Source: Algihabitans albus (lineage in GTDB: Bacteria > Pseudomonadota > Alphaproteobacteria > Kiloniellales > DSM-21159). From it: 64,000 nt of DNA. The translations under genes and the position numbers were made by a program. The first letter of the stretch is position 1, and each line of letters opens with the position of its first letter. The stretch is from positions 186,001 through 250,000 of the forward strand of contig NZ_QXNY01000005.1 in NCBI RefSeq assembly GCF_003572205.1, written 5' to 3'. Shown piece after piece: positions 42,950 through 51,068 of this stretch. Under the pieces are notes generated by a model that made no database searches, was not told the origin of the DNA, and worked only from the letters and a program-made list of their open reading frames with translations.

Positions 42950-43879
42950 TTAACGCAGGAAGTTTGCGAGGCTGAGCTGGCTGAGGCGCGACGTCACGGT
43001 ATAGGAGGTCTCCAGCAGCACCTGATCGGCCGTGATCTGCGTCATGGTTGCGGCGATGTCGGTTTGTTCCGTGTCGACGATGGTTTCCTCGGCATAGAGC
43101 TTCAGCTGGGCATGCTTGTCCTTGACGGCCTCCAGGCTAGAGAGGTTGGCGCCGATGCGGCCACGGACGTCCGGAATGTCGCGCACGGCATCGCCGATCA
43201 GATCGAGCGACTGTTCGAGCGTCGCCCGGTCGATCGTGCCGGGGCTGCCCCCGTTGATCGCAAGCTGCAGGCCGCGGATCAGATTCTCGAAGGAGCCTTC
43301 GGCCGCGGTGATGCCATAGTCCAGGGTCATCGACTCGTCGACGCGCCCCGTCAGAACCGCCGTATCTCCGTTGTAGTAGCCCGCGTTGGCCGTCGTCGGG
43401 TCGGCCGGGTTGTAGGCCGGGTCGGTCGGGTCGTAGGTCGTCAGGTCGACCGGTTCCACATCGGTGCGGGCGCCGGCGAAGAGGTAGCGTTCCTCGTGCT
43501 TGAGGTTCAGCAGCCCGGCCACCTGCTCGAGCATCTTCTCGGCCCGCACATCCAGCTGCAAGTCCTCGCCATCCTCGGCGTTCAGCGCGTTCACCAGCAG
43601 CGTATTGGCTTCGGTGGCGACCTCATGCAACTGGGCGACGGAAGTCTCCATCGCCTTCAGGCGGCGCTCCGTCGTCTCGATGTTCCGCTGGTAGCTGTTG
43701 ATCCGTGCGACGGTTGATTCCATCGACAGCAGACGACGGGTATCGACGTTGAACCCGGCGTAGTCCTGGCTCTTGAAGCCCGTATTCGCGGCAATCTGCC
43801 CGTCTTGCAGCCGCTTCTGGGTCTGCATGGCGTTGAAGACGCTGAGTTCATGGGTTCCGAATGTGGAAACGCGAAACAT
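42950..43879 (-). CDS. flgL: Hook-filament junction protein FlgL
   Basis: The second junction protein between hook and filament, a flagellin homologue. 309 residues: the N-terminal VFNAMQTQKRLQDGQIAANTGFKSQDYAG and the C-terminal TDIAATMTQITADQVLLETSYTVTSRLSQLSL are the coiled D0/D1 parts. A short Asp/Pro/Thr-rich insertion (YDPTDPAYNPADPTT) lies in the middle. It follows flgK by 18 bases. Confidence 0.94.
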   Translation of the reverse strand: MFRVSTFGTHELSVFNAMQTQKRLQDGQIAANTGFKSQDYAGFNVDTRRLLSMESTVARINSYQRNIETTERRLKAMETSVAQLHEVATEANTLLVNALNAEDGEDLQLDVRAEKMLEQVAGLLNLKHEERYLFAGARTDVEPVDLTTYDPTDPAYNPADPTTANAGYYNGDTAVLTGRVDESMTLDYGITAAEGSFENLIRGLQLAINGGSPGTIDRATLEQSLDLIGDAVRDIPDVRGRIGANLSSLEAVKDKHAQLKLYAEETIVDTEQTDIAATMTQITADQVLLETSYTVTSRLSQLSLANFLR

Positions 43880-43897
43880 TATTTGGACTCCTCACGC

Positions 43898-45679
43898 TTA
43901 GCGCATGATGCCGTCGAGGGTGTCGAACATCTGGCGGGCAACGTCGATCACGCGCGCGGATGCGGAATAGGCGTTCTGGTAGAGGATTAGGTTCGCCATC
44001 TCTTCGTCGACGTTGACGCCGCTGACTCCGCTGCGCCGGAACTCCATCTCTTGGCTGAGAGTGTTCTGAAAGCTTTGCTTCGTGCTCGCCGAACTTGCCT
44101 CCATGGCTGCGTTCGCCAGGATATCGGCGCCATAGCCGGAGAGGGTGGTTCGCGAGAGTGGAAGCCCGCCGGCAGCTTGGATCTGCAGGTCTTCGTCGAA
44201 CTTCTCGGCCAGCGCCGTGATGATCGAGTTATCGCCCGCCGCGATGGCCACGTCGCCGGCGGTGGCGGCATTGATGTCAAGACGTCCGCGCGAGATCAGG
44301 TGCGGGTCGCTGACGATGTCGCTGCGAACCTCGAGTATCTGTGAAATGCCGGTGGTCGCGTCTCCAGTGACATTGCCGTTGGTGACGAAGAAGTCGTTGA
44401 GGCCGAAGTAGTGGGACAGGCTCTCCACGGTGACCGCGCCGTCGGTGATGCTCTGGTTGGGACTGTCGACTATCGCGATGCCCTGCGTCGGGTCCGTCGC
44501 CGTGATCTGGAGGCCGTTGCCGTTGCTGACCGTTGCCGTGGCACCGGGAAGGTTCGCGTTGACCCAGTCCTGCACCTCCTCGGCACTGTAGGTGCCTGCC
44601 GGCATCAGGGCCGAGTTGACCGTCAGGCCGTCGGCATCGACGACGGTGAAGCGCACGGCTTCGTCGATCACGATATTGTCGACCGTGATATCGCCGAAGG
44701 TCCGCTGACCGTTGAGAGTGTTGGCGGCGGGGTTTCCAGTGCCTTGGTTGTGGACGGCGTTGATCTGGTCGCGAAGCTGTTCCGTCAGGCGGTCCAGTTC
44801 CGCCTGCAGCTCCGGGAGCTCGGTGTCGCGCATCGCGATCAAACCTGCGAGGCGCCCTTCTTCGATCCGGTTCGTCAGGTCGATGGCGCCTGCGTTGATG
44901 CCGCTGATGCCGGCGCCATAGGATATGGTCGGCGACATGACGGCTGCCGGATTGTAGGTGAAGGTCTTGGCGACGCTGTCCGCGAGCACCGTGCCCTCCG
45001 GCGTGTAGACCACGATCTCGCCGCTACCGCGCTGGAAATAGTTGATTTCCATGTACTGGCTGATCGTGTCCAGCGCGTTGTCTCGCTCGTCCTCCAACTC
45101 GACGGCCGGCTGACCCTGTCCCTTGATCTGGGCGATCTCCGCGTTCAGGCGGACGATGGTTTCGAGCTGCTCGTTGATCACGCCGACCGCCTGGTTGATT
45201 TCGGCGTCGGCGTCGAGGCGCATTCTCTGGATCGCCTCGGACATATCGTTGAGCTGCTGCGCGACCTTCTGCGCCTCGTTGATCATCTTGATGCGTTCAG
45301 TCGCGCTTTCCGGCGTGCTCGACAGGCCGGCGACCGCAGTGGCGAATTCGTCGATGCGATTGGCGATCGAGGAGTTGTCCCCCGGTTTGCCGAACAGGTT
45401 CTGAACCCGGTCCATATAGCCGGCCTTGATGGTGTATGAGCCCAGCATGGCGTTGGCTTCGCGGACCTCCCGGATCAGCCGTTCGTCGACCGAGCGGCGA
45501 AGCTCGCCGAGCTGGACGCCGGCTCCGGCGCCGGCGACGGTCCGTGCGATCGGCTCCACGCTTTTGCGGGTGTAGCCGGGCGTGTTGGCGTTCGCGACGT
45601 TGTTGGACGTCGAACTCATCGCAGCCTGGCTGAGCTGCAGGCCCGAAAGGGCCGTCTTGAGGGAGAAGGTTAGAGACAT
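43898..45679 (-). CDS. flgK: Hook-filament junction protein FlgK
   Basis: The first junction protein on the hook (HAP1). 593 residues with the rod/hook N-terminal motif (ALSGLQLSQAAMSSTSNNVANANTPGYTRK), a long alpha-helical FlgK segment (MLGSYTIKAGYMDRVQNLFG; INEAQKVAQQLNDMSEAIQRM) and the C-terminal VDEEMANLILYQNAYSASARVIDVA helix. It lies between the FlgN-like chaperone gene and flgL. Confidence 0.95.
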   Translation of the reverse strand: MSLTFSLKTALSGLQLSQAAMSSTSNNVANANTPGYTRKSVEPIARTVAGAGAGVQLGELRRSVDERLIREVREANAMLGSYTIKAGYMDRVQNLFGKPGDNSSIANRIDEFATAVAGLSSTPESATERIKMINEAQKVAQQLNDMSEAIQRMRLDADAEINQAVGVINEQLETIVRLNAEIAQIKGQGQPAVELEDERDNALDTISQYMEINYFQRGSGEIVVYTPEGTVLADSVAKTFTYNPAAVMSPTISYGAGISGINAGAIDLTNRIEEGRLAGLIAMRDTELPELQAELDRLTEQLRDQINAVHNQGTGNPAANTLNGQRTFGDITVDNIVIDEAVRFTVVDADGLTVNSALMPAGTYSAEEVQDWVNANLPGATATVSNGNGLQITATDPTQGIAIVDSPNQSITDGAVTVESLSHYFGLNDFFVTNGNVTGDATTGISQILEVRSDIVSDPHLISRGRLDINAATAGDVAIAAGDNSIITALAEKFDEDLQIQAAGGLPLSRTTLSGYGADILANAAMEASSASTKQSFQNTLSQEMEFRRSGVSGVNVDEEMANLILYQNAYSASARVIDVARQMFDTLDGIMR

Positions 45680-45724
45680 GGGGGTCTCGCCGCCTGGGCG
45701 CTCCTCAGTTGGGACGTCTGGGCT

Positions 45725-46207
45725 TTAGAGCCGTTGATCGACACTCAGCGAGAGTGCATCGCCGCTGTTCAGCGAGACCGCCTTTCCGGCGCGTGCGCTG
45801 TAGGCATTGGCCTGACCGCGCTGGCGTTCGGCTTCGGCGACGATGTGCTTCAGCAAACGGTCGGTTGCTTCCTTGGCCGCTCGCAAAGCCTGCTCGTTGG
45901 CGGCCAGAGCGCCGTGGAAGCGTTCGGTGGTTTCGCGCAGTTCGGCGCGAATCGCCGGAGCAACCAGTTCGAGTTCCGCCGGATCGGCGTTTAGTCCGCG
46001 CACAGCTGCTTCGTAGGCTGCGGCGAGAACGATCTTGTCGTGCTGAAGCTGCTGCATCTCGGCCGGTTTCATGCTGCGCAACATCTTGATTTCGCGCTCC
46101 AACACATCGATCAGCCGGCTGGTCACGTTGAGGAACTGGGTGACACGGCCAGTTTCTCCGAGGGCGACTGCCGGGCTAGTGGCTTCTAGAACGAGCTGGG
46201 CGGTCAT
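45725..46207 (-). CDS. FlgN-like chaperone for junction proteins
   Basis: 160 residues, almost wholly alpha-helical: VTSRLIDVLEREIKMLRSMKPAEMQQLQHDKIVLAAAYE, then RAELRETTERFHGALAANEQAL, the pattern of the FlgN family. FlgN escorts FlgK and FlgL to the export gate. The gene directly precedes flgK and overlaps the flgJ-like gene by four bases, supporting the call. Similarity in this family is weak, so the assignment rests partly on position. Confidence 0.75.
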   Translation of the reverse strand: MTAQLVLEATSPAVALGETGRVTQFLNVTSRLIDVLEREIKMLRSMKPAEMQQLQHDKIVLAAAYEAAVRGLNADPAELELVAPAIRAELRETTERFHGALAANEQALRAAKEATDRLLKHIVAEAERQRGQANAYSARAGKAVSLNSGDALSLSVDQRL

Positions 46208-46521
46208 TGCGCCACCTCCTGGAGCTTGAGAATTTCTGCTTTCACTTGGTCGGCGATACCGACACCGCCATTCGCTGCCATGGCTTCGCCGTATTCCTGC
46301 AACATCACCGAGCGGTAGGCTTTTGCGGTCTGACCGCCGAAGGGACTGTCGGCGCCCAGGCCGTCGAACATCGGTGCCAGCATCTGAGCCAGGAACATCG
46401 CTTCGAACTTCTGGCCGGTCGCTTCGGCCTGCTTTTCGCGGGCAGCCTGGTCCGCCGGCGTCTGATTTCCGGCCGGTGCGGCGCCTTGGGCCATCAGCAA
46501 GGTGTTCATATCCATCATCAC
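46204..46521 (-). CDS. flgJ: Rod-binding protein (FlgJ N-terminal domain only)
   Basis: 105 residues, consisting of the rod-binding half of FlgJ without the muramidase half: GQKFEAMFLAQMLAPMFDGL, FGGQTAKAYRSVMLQEYGEAMAANGGVGIADQV. In alphaproteobacteria this short form (also called CheL in some genomes) is normal; a separate lytic enzyme is used. The start lies in an ATGATGATG run overlapping the flgI stop. Confidence 0.9.
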   Translation of the reverse strand: MMMDMNTLLMAQGAAPAGNQTPADQAAREKQAEATGQKFEAMFLAQMLAPMFDGLGADSPFGGQTAKAYRSVMLQEYGEAMAANGGVGIADQVKAEILKLQEVAQ

Positions 46522-47687
46522 ATCACCTCGATTTCGGCCTGGAGGGCGCCGGCGGCCTTGATGGCCTGCAGGATCGTGATCATGTCGCGCGGTCCGACAC
46601 CCAGGGCGTTCAGGCCGTTGACGAGCTCCTGCAGTGTGACGCCCGCCGGGAGTACGGCCAGACGACGCTCGTCGTCCTCGTCGATCTCGATGTTGGTCCG
46701 CGGAACCACGACGGTTTCGCCCGCTTCGGCGAAGGCACCCGGCTGAGATACCTGCGGCGTCTCGGTGATACGGATCGTCAGGTTGCCCTGCGCGATTGCA
46801 ACTTCGGAGATGCGCACGTTCTCGCCCATCACGATGACCCCGGAGTGCTCGTCGATGACGACGCGCGCGGCTTGATCCACCTGGACGGGCAGCTGTTCGA
46901 TATCGGTCATCAAGGCGACGGTGTCGCCGCTGTAGGTCGGCGGAACCGTGACGTTGACGGTGCCCGGGTCGGAAGCTCGCGCGGCCGGAAGTCCGGTGAA
47001 GCCGTTGATGGCGTCGGCGATCCGGCGTGCCGTGGTCAGATCTGGGTTGCGCAGGCTGATCTGGACCGTCTTGAGAGCGGTCAGGTCGAACTCGATCTCA
47101 CGCTCGACGATGGCGCCGCTTGCGATGCGGCCGGTCGTCGGCACGCCTCGGGTGACCTGCTCAGCGGCACCCTCGGCCTGAAAACCGCCCACGGCGATGG
47201 GGCCCTGTGCGACGGCGTAGACCTCACCGTCGGCGCCGACCAGCGGCGTAACCAGCAAGGTGCCCCCCTGCAGGCTCTCGGAATCGCCGAGAGCCGATAC
47301 GGAGATGCTGATGCGGGTGCCTTGCCGCGCGAAAGGCGGCAGGTTGGCGGTGACCATCACGGCGGCCACGTTGTCCGTATCCAGGTTCTGATCGCGCGCA
47401 TTGACGCCGAGGCGCTGCAGCATGCCGATCAAGCTCTCGCGGGTGAAAACGGCGCTGCCCAGGTCGTCGCCGGTGCCGTTGAGACCAACAACCAGGCCGT
47501 AGCCGATCAGCAGGTTGTCGCGAATGCCTTCGAACTCGGCGATATCCTTGATCCGCGACTGTGCGGCGACCGGCTGCGCCGCCAACAGCAGGACAGCACC
47601 GGCCAGGACTGCGGTCAGCACCGCGGTCAGGACTGCGGCCAGGCTGCGCAAGATGCTTTGACGAATGTCGATGAGGCAGTAGGGCAT
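46518..47687 (-). CDS. flgI: Flagellar P-ring protein FlgI
   Basis: Forms the periplasmic bushing around the rod. 389 residues with an N-terminal signal peptide (SLAAVLTAVLTAVLAGAVLLL, cleavage near AQPVAAQS) and the FlgI body: RIKDIAEFEGIRDNLLIGYGLVVGLNGTGD, LGVNARDQNLDTDNVAAVMVTANLPPFARQG, and the C-terminal LVNGLNALGVGPRDMITILQAIKAAGAL. I start at the ATG at 47687; the frame is open to 47900 but that includes the sigma-54 promoter. It is the first gene of flgI-J-N-K-L-fliW. Confidence 0.95.
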   Translation of the reverse strand: MPYCLIDIRQSILRSLAAVLTAVLTAVLAGAVLLLAAQPVAAQSRIKDIAEFEGIRDNLLIGYGLVVGLNGTGDDLGSAVFTRESLIGMLQRLGVNARDQNLDTDNVAAVMVTANLPPFARQGTRISISVSALGDSESLQGGTLLVTPLVGADGEVYAVAQGPIAVGGFQAEGAAEQVTRGVPTTGRIASGAIVEREIEFDLTALKTVQISLRNPDLTTARRIADAINGFTGLPAARASDPGTVNVTVPPTYSGDTVALMTDIEQLPVQVDQAARVVIDEHSGVIVMGENVRISEVAIAQGNLTIRITETPQVSQPGAFAEAGETVVVPRTNIEIDEDDERRLAVLPAGVTLQELVNGLNALGVGPRDMITILQAIKAAGALQAEIEVM

Positions 47688-47762
47688 GAGGCCAGCAAGC
47701 TTTCCGTATCGTCCCGATCGTGTCCGGCTCTTGTTCGGCCGACTGATTTCGGGACTAACAAT

Positions 47763-47777
47763 GCGAAAGTCGTGCCA
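47763..47777 (-). promoter_or_regulatory. Sigma-54 promoter of the flgI operon
   Basis: The minus strand reads TGGCACGACTTTCGC: a perfect -24 element and TCGC instead of TTGC at -12, correct spacing. Transcription would start near 47752, about 65 bases before flgI. Confidence 0.75.
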
Positions 47778-47864
47778 GTTGATCGAAATTTCGTAACGCC
47801 TTGATATAGAATGATATATTCGCATGTAGGTCGTGCCGGTGAGATGGCTTGCCACTGCATCAGC

Positions 47865-47880
47865 CTTGCCGGACGGCAAG
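47865..47880. promoter_or_regulatory. FlbD-like palindromic enhancer in the flgI-fliX intergenic region
   Basis: CTTGCCGGACGGCAAG is a perfect 7+2+7 palindrome, 88 bases upstream of the flgI -24 element. Both half-sites equal the CGGCAAG core found before flagellin 2 and flgF. A dimeric NtrC-type activator such as FlbD is the likely binder. Confidence 0.6.
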
Positions 47881-47903
47881 AATTTCCCCCCAAACGGCAC
47901 TCC

Positions 47904-47918
47904 TTAACGTGCGCTTAA
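47904..47918 (+). promoter_or_regulatory. CtrA box before fliX
   Basis: TTAACGTGCGCTTAA followed by C is an exact match to TTAA-N7-TTAAC, 47 bases upstream of the fliX start. Caulobacter fliX is a CtrA-activated class II gene, so the arrangement is conserved. Confidence 0.8.
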
Positions 47919-47965
47919 CCGCGATTTGCGCAATCTGCGGAAGTTACGGGAGCTAAACGGACAGC

Positions 47966-48376
47966 ATGAAAATCGATCCCCTTTCGGGTCCTCGAGCTCA
48001 GTCGATCAAGCGCAAGGCGCGCGGTGGAGCCAACGGTTCGGCCTTCGCTGACGCTCTGAAGGGCGACAACGAACCGGCCGCCCAGGCTGCCGGCGCGCCC
48101 GGCGTGGCCGGGCTGGACAGCTTGCTGACGATCCAAGAAGCGCCGGACGCTCTCTGCGGCCGCGCCAAGGCGCGCAAGCGAGGCGACCAGCTGCTGGACG
48201 AATTGGACCGGATTCGCGTCGGCCTCCTGATGGGGCGAATCCCGCTGGCCGGCCTTCGGCGCCTTCAAATTCTGCTCGGCGAAGCCAGGCCTCAGGCTGA
48301 CGATGCGCGGGTCGAGCAGGTCTTGGCCGAAATCGAGACCCGGGCCGCCGTCGAGTTGGCCAAGCTTGGTCAATAA
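47966..48376 (+). CDS. fliX: Flagellar assembly checkpoint protein FliX
   Basis: A partner and regulator of the sigma-54 activator FlbD that links basal-body assembly to late gene expression. 136 residues: MKIDPLSGPRAQSIKRKAR at the N-terminus, and the C-terminal domain with ALCGRAKARKRGDQLLDELDRIRVGLLMGRIP and LRRLQILLGEAR, as in other FliX. It is divergent from flgI, the same order as in Caulobacter, with a CtrA box on its side and a sigma-54 promoter on the flgI side. Confidence 0.92.
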   Translation: MKIDPLSGPRAQSIKRKARGGANGSAFADALKGDNEPAAQAAGAPGVAGLDSLLTIQEAPDALCGRAKARKRGDQLLDELDRIRVGLLMGRIPLAGLRRLQILLGEARPQADDARVEQVLAEIETRAAVELAKLGQ

Positions 48377-48490
48377 CGGCGGGGAACAGCCGCTTTGCAC
48401 GAGGCGCTCTGGCGCCCGCCTCGCTGGTCAGGACAAATAACCGTGATTTTTCAATCCAGTGTCTTTTGATCGTACAACGAATTACGTCGC

Positions 48491-48518
48491 TTGTGGCAAC
48501 GAGCTTTTTGCATATACT
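48491..48518 (+). promoter_or_regulatory. Housekeeping-type promoter of dksA
   Basis: TTGTGG (48491-48496) and TATACT (48513-48518) are separated by 16 bases, close to the -35/-10 pattern of the main sigma factor. The start site would lie near 48525, about 40 bases before dksA. Confidence 0.5.
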
Positions 48519-48565
48519 CCGCGCCGGTTCTGGCCCCTTAGCGAGTCCATGAGCAGGCAGGTGGC

Positions 48566-48985
48566 ATGACGACGGTCACTCTTGAACCCGACTATCGCCC
48601 TGGTGAGGGCGAAGCGTTCATGAACCCGAAGATGCAGGAGTACTTCCGGCGCAAACTGCTGAGCTGGAAGGCGGAGCTGCTGCGCGAATCGGGGGAGACG
48701 ATCAATCATCTCCAGGAAGGCAGTCTTGCCGAGCCGGATATCGCGGATCGGGCCTCGCTGGAGACCGACCGCTCCTTGGAACTTCGAACTCGCGACCGCG
48801 AGCGCAAGCTGATTTCCAAGATCGATGCCGCGCTCAAGCGGATCGAAGACGGCGAATACGGCTATTGCGAGGATACTAGCGAGCCGATCTCGATCAAGCG
48901 TTTGGAGGCTCGGCCCATTGCCACGCTCTCGATCGAGGCGCAGGAGCGTCACGAGCGCATGGAGCGCACGCAGCGCGACGACTGA
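48566..48985 (+). CDS. dksA: RNA polymerase-binding transcription factor DksA, single-Cys type
   Basis: A ppGpp-linked factor that binds in the polymerase secondary channel. 139 residues: the coiled-coil tip region ADRASLETDRSLELRTRDRERKLISKIDAALKRIEDGEYGYC, then the C-terminal finger region SIKRLEARPIATLSIEAQERHE. Only one of the four zinc cysteines is present (YCEDT, LSIEA), as is usual in alphaproteobacterial DksA, so no zinc is expected. A later ATG (MNPKMQEY) could also start it. Its last codons are part of a tandem repeat. Confidence 0.93.
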   Translation: MTTVTLEPDYRPGEGEAFMNPKMQEYFRRKLLSWKAELLRESGETINHLQEGSLAEPDIADRASLETDRSLELRTRDRERKLISKIDAALKRIEDGEYGYCEDTSEPISIKRLEARPIATLSIEAQERHERMERTQRDD

Positions 48986-49040
48986 GAATCGAGCGCACGC
49001 AGCGCGACGACTGAGAATCGAGCGCACGCAGCGCGACGAC
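48962..49040 (+). repeat. 29-bp tandem repeat copying the dksA 3' end
   Basis: A 29-base unit (GAGCGCACGCAGCGCGACGA then CTGAGAATC) occurs at 48962-48990 and 48991-49019 exactly, and the first 21 bases again at 49020-49040. The first copy contains the final codons and TGA of dksA; the others are non-coding. It is a recent slippage or duplication product. Confidence 0.9.
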
Positions 49041-49068
49041 CGATGAAGGCGCGTAAGCGGATCTTTCA

Positions 49069-49103
49069 TAAAGAAAAGGCCGGCTGCGGGTCTGCAGCCG
49101 GCC
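49069..49103 (-). terminator. Terminator of the flgF-flgG-flgA-flgH operon
   Basis: A perfect 10-bp stem GGCCGGCTGC / GCAGCCGGCC (49078-49103) with a six-base loop, followed on the minus strand by TTTTCTTTATG, 64 bases beyond the flgH stop. The same stem could slow read-through from dksA, but there is no T-run on the plus side. Confidence 0.85.
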
Positions 49104-49167
49104 AAGGTGTGCCAAGCGGGACGGAAAGATCGCTTGGAAGGTCCGCGTCTTCCTGTGTGACGGTCGA

Positions 49168-49938
49168 TCAGAACGGGAAGACGATGTCGTAGATCTGCTG
49201 GCCGTAGCGCGGCTGTTGCACATCCGAGAGGTGTCCGCGGCCGCCGTAGCTGATGCGGGCTTCGGCGATCTGGTCGAAATTGACCGTGTTGGTGGAGGTC
49301 ACGTCCTCGGGGCGGATGATTCCGGTCACTTGGAGCTGGCGGAGCTCGTAGTTGACCCGGGTCTCCTGGCGCCCTGCCACCACCATGTTGCCGTTCGGCA
49401 GCACCTGGGTGATCATCGCGGCGACGCGAACCTCGATATCCTCCTCGCGATCGATGGTGCCGTTGCCGCGGCTGACCGAATCGGCCTGAGCATCGACCAG
49501 GTTCTCGTTGTCCACGCCGTTCGGGAGGAGCTTGTCCAACTCGTTCTCGAAGCCTAGGAACCCGCCGAGACCGGCGCTTTCGCCGCTCTCGCGGGACCGT
49601 TCTGAGGAGTTCGAGAGTTCGGCGCTGTCGTCGATGTCGATGACCACCGTCAGGATGTCGCCGACCTGGGTCGCCCGTTGGTCCTTGAAGAAGGCGCGAC
49701 TGCCGGGGCGCCAGAGCGAATTGGCCTGGAAGTCGAGAGCGACCGGTCGCGGCATCGGGACCGCCACGGGCTGGTTGCCGTGGTAGATCGCCGGATTCTG
49801 AATGCTGCTCATCTCCGGTGCCGATCCGACTTCGGACAGGCGGGTCAGCATGTTGCAACCTGGCAGCAACAGCGTGAGTGCGGCGATGCCGAGGATCGCG
49901 ATGCCTGGATGTCTGGGATGTTTGGGTCGTGTGATCAT
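49168..49938 (-). CDS. flgH: Flagellar L-ring protein FlgH (lipoprotein)
   Basis: The outer-membrane bushing of the basal body. 256 residues with a lipoprotein signal (AILGIAALTLLLPGC, lipobox LPGC). The body is typical: SLWRPGSRAFFKDQRATQVGDILTVVIDIDDSAELSN, NGNMVVAGRQETRVNYELRQLQVTGIIRPEDV and the C-terminal RGHLSDVQQPRYGQQIYDIVFPF. The start at 49938 has AAGGA seven bases upstream. It is the last gene of its operon. Confidence 0.95.
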   Translation of the reverse strand: MITRPKHPRHPGIAILGIAALTLLLPGCNMLTRLSEVGSAPEMSSIQNPAIYHGNQPVAVPMPRPVALDFQANSLWRPGSRAFFKDQRATQVGDILTVVIDIDDSAELSNSSERSRESGESAGLGGFLGFENELDKLLPNGVDNENLVDAQADSVSRGNGTIDREEDIEVRVAAMITQVLPNGNMVVAGRQETRVNYELRQLQVTGIIRPEDVTSTNTVNFDQIAEARISYGGRGHLSDVQQPRYGQQIYDIVFPF

Positions 49939-49993
49939 GGGTTCGTCCTTTCCGTCCTCAAAAGGCCGTTTTGGGCTTGCTTGACCTACGGCG

Positions 49994-51043
49994 TCACTGG
50001 CCGATCGTTGCATTCAGCGGCTGTACCACGACCAGACCCGTCTCGGTGACCGTGCCGGTGACGATGGTGCTGGATTTCGTGTTGATCACCCGAATGGTTT
50101 CGCCGCGGGCGCCGTCTTCCATGGCGCGGCCTTGAGCGGTGAGCTGCATGGCGGCGGTCTGGACGCGCAGCAGGACCATCTGGTTCTTCTCGACCAGGAC
50201 CGGTTCACCGACTTCGCTGATTCGCACCGGCTGTCCGGGGCGCAGACCACGGCGCGGGCTGGTACCGATCAGGTCGTTGGGGTCCGTTACGACGTTGGCG
50301 GCCACTCTATCCGCCTGCATGGACATCCAGTCGACGTCCCGCGCGCCGATCACCTCACCCGGGGCGACCCGGCGCGACAGGACTGGAACTTCGACGATCT
50401 CCAGAAGCCGACCGCTCACCGCCACGCGCAGCATCCGCCCGTCCTCGGTCGGTGCGCGCAGATCCGCGGCGAAGCGGCCGCTGCGCGGATCGTGATTGAG
50501 CTGCCCCATCTCCAACTGGCCGGCCACGCTGGTAGGCAGGTGCTGAGAGAAGCGCGGATTGTCGAGCTGAACCGCCAAGCTTGCCTGATCCATGCCGTGC
50601 CGGGCGAGGCCCTCCAGCAGGATGTCTTCCAGGCGGGCCGCATCGAGCAGGTAGGAGTCGCGAGTCAGTGTTACGGTTTCCAGGGTCGAGCGCGGGTGCC
50701 AGGCCACGCCATAGGCGCGGGCGACCGACCAGAGCCATTGCGCTTGTAGTTCGATCTGCTCGCCAGGCGCCGGAGCCCGGGCGATCGGCACGTCCGCCTT
50801 GCTGATCTCGCCATGGAAGAGATCGCCCAGATGTACGAGGTCGCTATCGACCGTCACCTGGGGCTTCAAGGCGATCGGAGCGGCGGCGGTCTGGAGCGCG
50901 GTGCTCGAGAGCGCGGTATCGTCGGCCAGCGCCGAAGCGGCTGCGAAAAGACCGGCAATAAGGCTGGCCGCTGCGGCGCTGCCGCGCAGAAAGCGGCGCG
51001 GAGCTTTTGCGATGCGGGACGTGCGTGAGGTCTTTTTGGTCAT
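49994..51043 (-). CDS. flgA: P-ring assembly chaperone FlgA
   Basis: A periplasmic chaperone for FlgI polymerisation. 349 residues: a basic N-terminus and signal peptide (LRGSAAAASLIAGLFAAASALA), an N-terminal wing (about 60-210), then the SAF-type core with VLSRRVAPGEVIGARDVDWM, LIGTSPRRGLRPGQPVRISEVGEPVLVEKNQ and a final GETIRVINTKSSTIVTGTVT. It lies between flgG and flgH, as in many alphaproteobacteria. Confidence 0.93.
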   Translation of the reverse strand: MTKKTSRTSRIAKAPRRFLRGSAAAASLIAGLFAAASALADDTALSSTALQTAAAPIALKPQVTVDSDLVHLGDLFHGEISKADVPIARAPAPGEQIELQAQWLWSVARAYGVAWHPRSTLETVTLTRDSYLLDAARLEDILLEGLARHGMDQASLAVQLDNPRFSQHLPTSVAGQLEMGQLNHDPRSGRFAADLRAPTEDGRMLRVAVSGRLLEIVEVPVLSRRVAPGEVIGARDVDWMSMQADRVAANVVTDPNDLIGTSPRRGLRPGQPVRISEVGEPVLVEKNQMVLLRVQTAAMQLTAQGRAMEDGARGETIRVINTKSSTIVTGTVTETGLVVVQPLNATIGQ

Positions 51044-51068
51044 GAATCTGGTCCCTTGGCTGCAGGCG

